Assembly: GCA_024349245.1 (NCBI GenBank)
Contig: JALDNG010000007.1
Location: 6,833,501 to 6,897,500 of the forward strand
Source of the DNA: Neodontobutis hainanensis
Taxonomy: Eukaryota > Chordata > Actinopteri > Gobiiformes > Odontobutidae
DNA: 64,000 bases
Direction: 5' to 3'
The position numbers and the translations under genes are program-made. Shown in pieces: positions 56,901 to 64,000 of this stretch. The notes under the pieces are model-generated. The model saw nothing but the letters and a program-made list of their open reading frames with translations. It was not told the origin of the DNA and made no database searches. Position 1 is the stretch's first letter. Every line of letters begins with the position of its first letter.

Positions 56901-56932
56901 TTGTGGGGACCAGCGAGGCACTGAGAGAGTAT
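38824..56932 (-). CDS. ksr2: Kinase suppressor of Ras 2 (3' half, 14 exons; 5' end outside window)
   Basis: KSR2 is a pseudokinase scaffold that binds RAF, MEK and ERK at the membrane and also AMPK and calcineurin. Fourteen minus-strand exons join in phase to give 561 residues plus stop. In order: linker with LSVP, C1 zinc finger, RTESVP phospho-site, Ser/Pro-rich linker with FIFP, acidic stretch, then the protein-kinase-like domain with VAIR in place of VAIK, HKD in place of HRD and an intact DFG. The paralogue ksr1 differs in the linker and lacks blocks such as DLHISQTLPKTNKINK, so ksr2 is favoured. The N-terminal coiled coil/SAM region lies right of the window. The gene is followed head-to-tail by nos1, as in human. 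Confidence 0.97.
38971..39536 (-). other. ksr2: Last ksr2 intron
   Basis: About 0.57 kb. The middle (about 39190-39350) is slightly GC-richer and may be a decayed repeat (GGCGCAATCCCTGGTTCTAC resembles a SINE B-box region), but it is too degraded to classify. Confidence 0.5.
39537..39666 (-). CDS. ksr2: ksr2 exon: pseudokinase C-lobe
   Basis: One base of Gly, then TIWYELHAREWPYKSQPAEV, IIWQIGSGVKPNLTQTGMGK and EIL; phase 0 at the end. The acceptor is GTCCACAG and the donor is ATATTG then GTAAGA at 39536. Confidence 0.95.
39667..41769 (-). other. ksr2: ksr2 intron
   Basis: About 2.1 kb between the APE exon and the C-lobe exon. No repeat or exon recognised. AT-rich. Confidence 0.75.
41770..41904 (-). 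CDS. ksr2: ksr2 exon: activation-segment region to APE
   Basis: One base of Ser, then RREDKLRIPNGWLCHLAPEI and IQQLSPETEEDKLPFSKQSD then VFAF, plus two bases of Gly. APE is present (LAPEI). A second AG six bases inside the exon gives a possible tandem acceptor. The donor is TTTGG then GTGAGT at 41769. Confidence 0.94.
41905..42880 (-). other. ksr2: ksr2 intron
   Basis: About 1.0 kb between the DFG and APE exons. Nothing recognised. Confidence 0.75.
42881..43014 (-). CDS. ksr2: ksr2 exon: catalytic-loop equivalent and DFG
   Basis: GMGYLHAKGILHKDMKSKNV then FYDNGKVVITDFGLFTISGV and LQAG. The HRD motif is HKD here (codons 42970-42981), and DFG is intact (42916-42924). The acceptor is GACCACAG and the donor is GGCAG then GTAATT at 42880. 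Confidence 0.96.
43103..43199 (-). CDS. ksr2: ksr2 exon: pseudokinase hinge and helix D-E
   Basis: One base of Ser, then LCKGRTLYSVVRDAKVVLDV and NKTRQIAQEMVK. The open frame runs past the donor (GTGAAG then GTGAGA at 43102) into the intron. Confidence 0.95.
43850..43985 (-). repeat. 3' part of a teleost dispersed repeat
   Basis: On the minus strand it reads GTGAACTGATAGGACTGAAT...CAGCTGGGATAGACTCTGGC. This corresponds to the 3' half of the same family as the copy at 44209-44465. Recognised from its frequent strings in fish genomes. Confidence 0.6.
44209..44465 (+). repeat. SINE-like teleost dispersed repeat
   Basis: GTGGGCAGCATAGTAGCACT then CTTGCCTCACAGCATCTACA, GTCCAGAGACATGGATTAC and GTGAATGTGAGTATAAATGG then TTGTTTATCTCTAAGTGTCA follow the order of a very abundant fish repeat. 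Divergent, so old. Confidence 0.65.
46813..47174 (-). CDS. ksr2: ksr2 exon: acidic stretch and pseudokinase N-lobe
   Basis: 120 codons plus two bases. It begins with an acidic run (NEEGNNEDSGDEFEE), then SFP-like SARNFPRKASQTSIFLQEWD. The glycine loop is GKGRFGKV. The usual catalytic lysine is arginine (EVAIRLIDIE, codon 46956-46958), the KSR hallmark of weak or absent catalysis. HENVVLFMGACMSPPHLAII ends the N-lobe. The donor is ACCAG then GTAAAG at 46812. Confidence 0.97.
47175..48270 (-). other. ksr2: ksr2 intron
   Basis: About 1.1 kb, AT-rich. No feature recognised. Confidence 0.75.
48271..48319 (-). CDS. ksr2: ksr2 exon: linker (GNPLLQIEVEPTS)
   Basis: One base of Gly, then HEGNPLLQIEVEPTSD, phase 0 at the end. 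NPLLQIEVEPTS is a KSR2 block. The acceptor is TTTTTTAG and the donor is TCAGAT then GTGAGT at 48270. Confidence 0.93.
48320..51262 (-). other. ksr2: ksr2 intron
   Basis: About 2.9 kb. It contains a short GT-rich tract near 50254-50280 and a T run near 49948-49961. No exon recognised. Confidence 0.7.
51263..51335 (-). CDS. ksr2: ksr2 exon: linker (APQVILHPV)
   Basis: Two bases of Asp, then VTPPEAPPSRAPQVILHPVL and SEP, plus two bases of Gly. The acceptor is CACTGCAG and the donor is CCAGG then GTAAGT at 51262. Confidence 0.92.
51336..52628 (-). other. ksr2: ksr2 intron with a possible decayed SINE
   Basis: About 1.3 kb. Near 51810-51910 the order GCATTAGTCGCTGGCACAGT, CTTCCAGACC, TTGGGGCCTGCATGGATG recalls the tRNA-like SINE repeat family, but is too degenerate for a firm call. 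Confidence 0.5.
52629..52670 (-). CDS. ksr2: ksr2 small exon with FxFP ERK-docking motif
   Basis: Two bases of Ala, then SSYFKYKQQFIFP plus one base. FIFP fits the FxFP motif that recruits active ERK. The exon is 42 nt, phase 1 on both sides, so skipping would stay in frame and remove the motif. The acceptor is TTCTGCAG and the donor is CCAG then GTAGGT at 52628. Confidence 0.93.
52875..53043 (-). CDS. ksr2: ksr2 exon: Ser/Pro-rich linker
   Basis: DHIAVPYQPDSSSNPSSTTS then STPSSPAPPLPSSATPPSPL and HPSPQSARQQKQFNLT. A low-complexity Ser/Thr/Pro region with many proline-directed phosphorylation sites, typical for the CA4 region of KSR. GC-rich compared with its introns. The donor is GACAG then GTGAGG at 52874. 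Confidence 0.94.
53044..54318 (-). other. ksr2: ksr2 intron
   Basis: About 1.3 kb. Nothing recognised. Confidence 0.75.
54319..54428 (-). CDS. ksr2: ksr2 exon: RTESVP 14-3-3 region
   Basis: Two bases of Val, then ARLVRTESVPCDINNPLR and YTDLHISQTLPKTNKINK. The Ser in RTESVP corresponds to the KSR1 Ser392 site phosphorylated by C-TAK1 to recruit 14-3-3. The acceptor is TTCTAG and the donor is AACAAG then GTGAGT at 54318. Confidence 0.94.
54429..55267 (-). other. ksr2: ksr2 intron(s) around the candidate microexon
   Basis: About 0.84 kb; holds the candidate microexon at 54676-54696 and is otherwise AT-rich. Confidence 0.7.
54676..54696 (-). CDS. ksr2: Candidate 21-nt ksr2 microexon
   Basis: Twenty-one bases between a pyrimidine-rich tract ending AAAAAG and a strong donor (CTCAAG then GTAAGG at 54675). 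The flanking exons are phase 1, and 21 nt is a multiple of three. Inclusion adds DHQGTTQ between SLK and VARLVRTES; skipping keeps the frame. Neural genes often carry microexons of this size. The acceptor is only moderate, and I have no transcript evidence. Confidence 0.42.
55268..55353 (-). CDS. ksr2: ksr2 exon: C1 domain, second half
   Basis: LKCHNKCTKEAPPCHLLII then QRGGRESLK. HxxC and the terminal Cys complete the C1 zinc ligands. The exon ends with one base (G) of the next codon; the donor is AAAG then GTACTG at 55267. Confidence 0.95.
55784..55867 (-). CDS. ksr2: ksr2 exon: C1 domain, first half
   Basis: FSTKYWMSQTCIVCGKGMLF then GLKCKNC. The initial part of the Cys/His zinc-finger pattern (CxxC then CxxC) is seen. 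Atypical C1 domains of KSR bind membrane lipid but not phorbol ester. The donor is TGCAA then GTAAGT at 55783. Confidence 0.95.
55868..56862 (-). other. ksr2: ksr2 intron
   Basis: About 1.0 kb, no feature recognised. Confidence 0.75.
56863..56932 (-). CDS. ksr2: ksr2 exon before the C1 domain
   Basis: Two bases finish an Asn codon begun in an exon off-window, then TLSVPRWSPQIPRRDLGNSI then KH and two bases of Arg. LSVP fits the LxVP calcineurin-docking consensus; KSR2 is known to bind calcineurin. The acceptor is GTGCAG and the donor is CACAG then GTAAGG at 56862. Confidence 0.93.
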
Positions 56933-57157
56933 CTGCACCAGAACACACGGAACAACTCTTTTAGTGTTGAATACATGCTGCATAATGCATACACTGTAGG
57001 TATTTAGAAAATGTACTGATTTTGCAGCCCAGATGTGACATTTGATGTCAGGGCTAATCAGCTGCTTGGTTGTGGTTCAAATGATTAATGGTGACTCACT
57101 GCCAGCTCATCACTAGAGACAAGGTAATGTAGTCTTAGCATGGAGGAATTAACACAA

Positions 57158-57278
57158 GACACACACACACGCACACACACTACACACATACACTACACAC
57201 ACACACACACACACACACGCACGCACGCACGCGCACGCACGCACGCACGCACGCACGCACACACACTACACACATACA

Positions 57279-57314
<36 letters not shown>

Positions 57315-57344
57315 GCACACACGCACACACACTACACACATACA

Positions 57345-57386
<42 letters not shown>

Positions 57387-57404
57387 GCACACACACTACG
57401 CACG

Positions 57405-57481
<77 letters not shown>

Positions 57482-57531
57482 TACACACACGCACGCACGC
57501 ACGCACGCACGCACGCACACACACTACGACG

Positions 57532-57600
<69 letters not shown>

Positions 57601-57651
57601 TACACACACGCACGCACGCACGCACGCACGCACGCACACACACTACGCACG

Positions 57652-57744
<93 letters not shown>
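57158..57744. repeat. Compound AC/GCAC satellite with higher-order repeats
   Basis: About 590 bp made of (AC)n, (GCAC)n and spacers such as TACACACATACACTACACAC (57181, 57267 and 57333). In the right half a ~119-bp block is duplicated in tandem: an AGAC interruption recurs at 57449 and 57568, and the CATACACTAC spacer recurs 119 bp apart. Long alternating purine-pyrimidine tracts can adopt Z-DNA. It creates false HTHT and VCVC open frames on both strands. Confidence 0.95.
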
Positions 57745-57747
<3 letters not shown>

Positions 57748-59399
57748 AGTGGACAGAAGAATGTATAATCAGTCACTTTGCACAAATTGCAATCCAATCC
57801 AATACACAATGTATGAGAAAACTAGGCCAAAGGATTGAAAACTGCATGAAAATGTCAAGGTCCTGTTGGAGCAGCCTGTGCACTGCAGATAAGGCTACTT
57901 TTGTGTTAGCTGTGTGTCATTGTAAGGAACTCTTACTTTAAAAGGCTTTTGCTACAAAAACATAATCCACAGTCCGTTAAAGAGCAGCCACCTCTTAATA
58001 CCAGCTCTAAACGGTGTGGAGTGTTTCCTGTAAAGGCAGACGGACGTATTAGCCATGTATTGTCATCGGTGCTTTTTAAAGCCAAATAAAAGCAGTAAAT
58101 CTAAAAAGGCCCAGACCTCTGTTGGAGCAAGTCTGATTTCAATTTCAACTCCAGCCTGTTATATACAGATGATAAAAAACTAAAATAAAAATACAACCTC
58201 TGTTTGAAATGTGGAAACGGAATTTATTTGTTGGAGCTGTAATATTTTGATAAAAAATATTGTAAAAAGGTTAAATGCAAATACTGTAATCAAACAGCTC
58301 TTATTATTTATGAACATAGATATTAGCTTCTTCTAGGCTCTTCAGACCAGTTTTTGAGCTGACAATCTTTAACGGTTGAGTAACAATAAGGCTACAAAGT
58401 AAAGAAGCAAAGACAGAGTAAAGATTTAAAAAAAAAACAGAGGACACATAGGGACCCAGGTGTGAATAACATGACTGGCGACAAATATTTAATTTTAGGT
58501 CTGAAGCGCTTCTAGTACTATCAGGCCAAAAAATGTACAGCCACATTTGCAAACAAAGCCAAAAACGTATTTGGAAGACAATATTTTAAAACATTTAAGA
58601 TTATTGAGAAAGGCTTGAGGAGCTTTTATGCAAAATTATTCATGGATGTTTGTTTCAAGGTAGAAATGAAAAAAATAAATTGTGGGAATAAAAAGTTTTT
58701 TTTTCTTGAAAGGCTCTGCTCTGAGATTGATCTCATATAAGAGGTTTCCCTCAATTACGGTCAGAAGAAAAGCAGATGGTATCAAGTGTAATCATGAGAA
58801 TAAATCATCTATGAATACAAAGTTGTCCTGAGGTATTTGCATATTTACTAGCTCTTCTGTCTTGTTGTTTTTTTAACCGTAACCTATCTTTTAACCGTAT
58901 GGCCTATCTGACTTTATATTCAGAAAAGCTGGCAAAACATCTACGTGAAATATCATAAGTGAGTGTTCAGTTAAAACAAATCTATGAATTGATGGTATGA
59001 TCCGTTTAATCACATGGTCTCAGCAGTGATTCCTGAAACATGTCCATCCCGCCCTCCTTCCTCGCCACGTCCCCCTGGAGTATCTTCTCTCTGCACTCCG
59101 ATGCATCGCTCAATTACACTCAATCGAACTGATAACTCAATCCAGGGGAGGAACTGACATCATCTGCTACTCTTTGGCCTGCCAGATGATTCGACTTGTC
59201 AGCAGTGCGGTCAAAGATGTTCATTATCTAGTATATGCCGTGTAGTATACGAAGCTTTCTGTGTGTTACGTCAATGATTCCTTGGTGTCTTCTACTCTCT
59301 GTGTAAGCTTGATAGCTTTTCATAGGTCCATTATGTCAAACAGACATACTTTCAGATAAGAAAGATTTCAGTTTATTCACTTTGATAAAGTCTTACGCC

Positions 59400-59579
59400 A
59401 TGTTTTTGCACTGAGACTGCTCCAGAGCTTGTTAATACACTTATTGGATTGCTTAGCAAGGTAGCTGGACTGGACATGGGGAAGGATACAGAAGGAAACA
59501 GACCGGAGCTGGGAGTTGTATACTAGGTCCTCCTGGTGATGTGGTATGCTTTCTACAAGTTGAGCCACTGAGGAGCCCG
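59400..59579 (-). mobile_element. Degenerate tRNA-derived SINE
   Basis: On the minus strand GGGCTCCTCAGTGGCTCAAC then TTGTAGAAAGCATACC resembles a tRNA A box. Further on GGTCTGTTTCCTTCTGTATC then CTTCCCCATGTCC matches the body of a common teleost SINE. The B box is badly decayed. Confidence 0.55.
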
Positions 59580-59835
59580 TAACTGTTTTTTGTCCGTCAT
59601 GTATACATTTACCCTTAAAACCCACCTGCACTAATATGGTTCAAAAAGAAAAGAAAAGGTCAATGCAGGCAAATACACTCATTATTTCATGGTGGTGAAA
59701 TTGGTCTCGTAGTATTTGAAACATTTCTGTGGTATTATGTGTTGGTCAGTCCTTTAAAGTCTTGCCAAGGTCTTAAGCGTCCCATAGCTTTGGGGAACGT
59801 ATGATGCATAATTTGTTGTTTCCCATTAACAGGCA

Positions 59836-60141
59836 ATGGTTGGAGAAGAGCCCAAAATGGACTCTGGGTTTAAAGGAAAAGTAATTCATATTCCTTCCTT
59901 CAAAGAGAGCAGTCAGGACAGGGAAATTAATACCAAGTGTAGTTCTTGTTTTAAATCAAAGAAAGAGAAGCAAATGGCCTACGCAGATGAGCTTGAGGTC
60001 AGTAGTGGCTTTATAATGAGGTCCTTGTTGCTGTCAGTCAGCGTGAGAGGGGCAGCACAAGGTTCACACTGGACTGCGCTGGGACGGTCGGATCTATTTG
60101 GACCCTGGGGTCAGGATGTCTTGGATGAAGAAGATTTTTAA
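59836..60141 (+). other. Unassigned 101-codon open frame in a ksr2 intron
   Basis: The frame starts MVGEEPKMDSGFKGKVIHI and ends DVLDEEDF then TAA. I do not recognise it. It is preceded by a T-rich tract ending CCCATTAACAG just before GCAATGG, and about 30 nt after the stop lies AATAAA. GAGCTTGAG then GTCAGT inside it looks like a weak donor. It could be an antisense exon, a retrocopy fragment or chance. No homologue can be named. Confidence 0.15.
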
Positions 60142-62687
60142 AGGCCATGAGACTCTTACAGTTTTAATAAATGGCATACATTTCAAATTAAAAAAGCCTG
60201 TCAAATGAGTGTACCAATTTTTCCTGGTCCACTGCTGATCTGATTTTTTTGCGAGTGAAATAAATTTTAACAAACCAAGATTAGAAAGATTTTTTTCAAA
60301 GGTTCCAAAATTGAAGTCATGTTTCTATGAAGCGCTCGGGCTTGTATTACCCAGCAAGTAATGGGAAACGACGGCATGGGAAATGATTACAGCATCCTGT
60401 ATGTGTGTATGCATGACAGATGGGCCTGTGGCAGCTGAGAAACCCCTCGGCGCCAGACTACAGTGTCCTCCTCCATCTTGTGTGATTGGCCTCATCCTAA
60501 TTGCCTCATCCTAATTAAGCCTGGGCTGTTCCTTTCCAATAAGCCAGGAAGACCGAACACATAGCTTGTCATTGGCAGTATACAGTAAAGCTATAGTATA
60601 TTAAGTATTTCATTATATTTTTTATATGCTGGGTGACAATTATTTATTATTAAATGTATTTTGTTCAATTTTATTTTGTCAGTCTTAACAGAATTGTATG
60701 TTCAAGCGACAGACTGAACACCATATTCCCTCCAGAGGAAGAGGATGGCAACGACATATAATAAAGGGCATGTAATTAATGTCATAATTGCTGCTACTAT
60801 TAGGTCTTCACTTATACCTACTGTTTTGAAAATCAGGTCTTAGGAGTTAAATGCAACCAATTATCACCACAGTATAATCAAGAAACATACAATTACAATA
60901 GCATATGACTGGCTTATCAAACCTTTTCAACCCAAATCAACACTTTTGTGTTTCGGACCATGAGGAGGCACACAAATGTTGCTTAATGTGACGGAAGCCT
61001 CTGGTTATAGTTTCTACAGTGGACTGTGCAGAGCAGCAGAACAAGACTACAGGAGTGTAAAATGTGTGTGGGTGTTCGCTGCACAATGCGCTGTATTATA
61101 GCACATAAGTGTTGTATGAGATATGTCACAGGCTGTTACAGAGTGTGTCCAAATCCTCCCTCGTTTGTTGCTTTAATGAGACGTTCCATTAGGTGAACAG
61201 CTTAACATGTGGCGTGAGAGCATGTTCAAGAAGAAAAAATGAATTCTTCTGCACAGTTGCTATGGAGATGGCTACATGCCAATCAGCCTTTTTGCAGAAT
61301 ATTATGCTGTCATTTTTATAATGAGTGTACACATACATCCAAATGAGACAACACTAAATGTTGCAATAAACTGACAAACAGAAAACATCACAAATATGCT
61401 GTTGGTGTGGGTCTGAGCACACACACTGAGACATCTTATGGTGGGAGTGTTTGGAAGTCACAGAGGAGACAAAGAGAGGAAGGATAGAGAACTAGGCCTT
61501 ATGGCTCTATAGACACTTCCTCAGAAGGAGAACTGAGATAGCTCAGAGTGTGTTGATGAATAAAGTGGAGTTTGGTGCTTAAGTCGATGTGACACAGCAG
61601 AGAGGCTCTCAGGTGATAACTCAGATGCCAACATTAATGCAACTTGACAGTGTAGATGAACCGCCAATTGTTAAGTAAATCCACAAATTAGCCATCTCAT
61701 TCAAACTAAATGGACATGGTCTGTTTTTATGAGCTGTTTGTTATTGTTCATTTGGATCAAATGGATTGGTAAAACCTTGGAAGAAAGCTAGGACGTTGTT
61801 AACAGATGGGAAGATGCAAGCTGCAGACAGATTGTACATTATCTAAAATGACCAAACCTCATTTGCAGTGTGTAACTTGGACCTTAGCTTTGGTCTAAAG
61901 CTGTTTATTGAAATCTGTAGCTTATCCATGAACGCAGTTATTGAATGCCACAAATGTCTTCTAAGACAAATGTTGCTTTGTATTTGTAAAATTTTCAGTA
62001 CAACCTGTGATGTTTTAGTGCAGTTATAGAAGCTACACTGTGTTTACAAGCTGCCCTACTTTTCTTGGAACAAACATAGACTATTGACCCATCAACCTCT
62101 TTATTGACTAGTGTTTACTACCTCCTCCACAAGGTTTCATTAGAGGGAGTAAGAGCACAGTTGTGCTCCTTCATCCTTCTTTTTACAACCAAAAAGTGAA
62201 TGTCTGCTGCTGCTGACATCATTCGAAAAAGAAAGAGAAAGGATAGGATTTACAATTAAATTTTATGACACCAATTGTATATGAAAACAAACAGTGTTGA
62301 TGCATAAAACCTGAATTGGTCTTAAGTGACTCTAGTCAATCAGAGAACTGGAGGTAAAAGATAGATAGACTTTTAGAGTAAAAGCATGTGTTGAGATTCT
62401 CTGTAGTAAGTAAAGGACTGTATAATAAAACCCAACCTTTCACACATTGTTGTATTATCCATGTAATGTAAGAAAAATTAAACCTTAAGTCATCTATTCA
62501 TTTGTTGCTTTGATGTGCTGCTGCTTTTCCTTTGCAAAGACAATCTAAACAATCTGCATCCTGTTTTAGATTTAGCTGTCACCTCTTGACATCTTTATTT
62601 GGCAATTCTAAAAAGAGTCACACATGGTTGCTAAGAGACGTGTGATGCATCCACTCATAGTTTTAATGGAAGGTAAGAGAAAAAGAG

Positions 62688-62695
62688 TGACGTCA
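62688..62695. promoter_or_regulatory. CRE palindrome TGACGTCA in a ksr2 intron
   Basis: Perfect CREB/ATF site in context GAGTGACGTCATCAG. Function unknown. Confidence 0.3.
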
Positions 62696-63963
62696 TCAGA
62701 AGACATAGAGGCTTATGCACCAAAAGCATTAAAGAAGACCAAACAAGTACAAAAATGCAAATGAATACAAATGTCATAATAGCCTAGTCATAAAAGTATT
62801 TTAAACAGTTCACATTAGAGAGAGGACCAGCTTGAGTTGACTCGATGCTGACAGACATTGGTTGGTCATCTCAGCCAGTTCTGCAGGTCTGAGGCAGCCT
62901 TGCTGCTTTGATTGAACAACTTACAGCATGAGCGTTAATGTTGTTGACGTACGAGATGGCTGCGATAGCGTAATCCCAAACATAGACCGGGGACGGATGT
63001 TAGCCTGGCCGACCCGGCTCTTCCACATGCTCACACAAGCGTTTATGCGATTATGTGGTTCCTAAAATAAGAACTCCAGGCCCTAAGGGCAGTGGAGGAG
63101 CTGCAGAGCACAACAGAACGCTTAGCTTCTGTACTTGGTTATTCACAAGTAAACACAGTGACAAACACAGTGCAAAGATGGGTCACTCGCTATTTTTATA
63201 TCCTAGAGAGAGCCGTCAAGTTTAATACTGTGTCCAATGTATGTAACATTTCTGGAGACATTTCAGAAGAGCCTTCTGATTAATTACACAGTTGCTGCTT
63301 GTGCTTTGGCAGAGTGAGTATTTAAATAAGCCCTCTATATTCTCTTGTTATTCTCATGGGCTCTAAAGCAATACACCTACAACTAAGTAGCACATGTTTT
63401 CCATAAGGATTTTTGTTGTTCAGAAAATCATGTTCTAGCATCATAATAAACAGATATATCTTGTTTGTTAACAGAGTGAGTTAGAGTGACCTATTTTGTA
63501 GCATATTTACCAAAACAGCACAGGGTTTGGACCTGTGCTGATATGGCTTTCCAGGATTACTTTTATTTTGCACTTGAAGGATAGAACTAGATGAGGATTT
63601 TATAAAACCAGTTTCAAAAATACAATACTGTATGTCTGTGAAAATGACTAATAGCTCTTTGCAAAACAGATATTGTAATCAATAATCTTGCATAAATTAT
63701 ATAATATATGTTATTTATACTAGCAGAATTAGAGTTTTGGCAGCAATTTGGTGAGTAGAGGTCGGACAGACGCCTCACAGACTGCCTCAGACTGGCTCCT
63801 TGTAAATATAAACTAAAAAGCCATCACAGTAACTTCAGAAACAGCTTTGTACTCTAAAACCAAATTAGTAGTGTAGAACATGGTAGGAAAATGCACCATC
63901 TGTTACTAAGTTAATTTTTTATCCCTTTATCATCCCTGTGGGGAAGTTACTTATTGGCAACCA

Positions 63964-63977
63964 CCACCAGGGGGCGC
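63964..63977 (+). promoter_or_regulatory. Strong CTCF-like binding motif
   Basis: CCACCAGGGGGCGC matches the vertebrate CTCF core consensus at every strong position. It lies in AT-rich ksr2 intron near the right edge. CTCF is conserved in fish; occupancy is not shown by sequence. Confidence 0.6.
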
Positions 63978-64000
63978 CCAGTATGCTTTGATGTTGGTGG

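Larger units (their letters stand above)
56933..64000 (-). other. ksr2: ksr2 intron running off the window
   Basis: At least 7 kb. I looked for the next upstream ksr2 exon, which should end in phase 1 before TLSVPRW, and found none. It holds the compound AC satellite, a SINE, an unassigned plus-strand frame at 59836-60141, a CRE palindrome and a CTCF-like site. Confidence 0.7.

Noticed and set aside
57140..57838. Long HTHTHT open frame (232 codons) and several VCVCVC frames
   Set aside because: Produced entirely by the AC/GCAC satellite; no coding content.
63092..63283. 63-codon frame near the right edge
   Set aside because: Short, no recognisable motif, not in phase with any ksr2 exon.
1..64000. 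CRISPR arrays, operons, prophage or other prokaryotic systems
   Set aside because: Split genes, introns and vertebrate repeats throughout; no spaced repeat array or bacterial-style gene cluster was seen.

Overview
This is vertebrate nuclear DNA, almost certainly from a teleost fish. Split genes with GT-AG introns, 5'-truncated LINE and tRNA-derived SINE copies of teleost type, CA microsatellites and CpG-poor AT-rich intergenic DNA all point that way. I cannot name the species. Most long open frames are chance frames; the real coding sequence is in short exons on the minus strand, which I traced by joining splice sites and checking reading phase at each junction.

Left part (1-17.5 kb): the 5' two thirds of nos1 (neuronal nitric oxide synthase), minus strand. 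A CpG-rich, TATA-containing promoter and noncoding first exon lie near 17.25-17.42 kb. The start codon is at 14621. Seventeen coding exons run leftwards through the PDZ domain, heme oxygenase domain, calmodulin helix and the first part of the FMN domain. They encode 877 complete codons plus 2 nt; the last exon is cut by the window edge, and the FAD/NADPH reductase half lies outside.

Middle (17.5-36.1 kb): intergenic DNA with no gene I can support. It holds a (CA)n tract, two or three tRNA-type SINEs, a truncated LINE tail and two short inverted-repeat DNA elements.

Right part (36.1-64 kb): the 3' half of ksr2 (kinase suppressor of Ras 2), also minus strand. Fourteen constitutive exons plus one candidate 21-nt microexon run from the linker before the C1 domain (56932) to the stop codon at 38824. 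They encode the C1 zinc finger, a Ser/Pro-rich linker with an FxFP motif, and the complete pseudokinase domain. The 5' exons of ksr2 lie beyond 64 kb. The right end is ksr2 intron, with a ~590 bp compound AC/GCAC satellite and a strong CTCF-like site.

The tandem order ksr2 then nos1 on one strand matches the human 12q24 neighbourhood, so this is a conserved syntenic block. The two genes do not act in one pathway: nos1 makes NO under Ca2+/calmodulin control, and ksr2 scaffolds RAF-MEK-ERK signalling. I found no new multi-gene system. The most interesting items are splicing-level ones: a GC-AG intron in nos1, an 82-nt nos1 intron too short for the mammalian muscle (mu) exon, a candidate ksr2 microexon, and tandem acceptors in ksr2.
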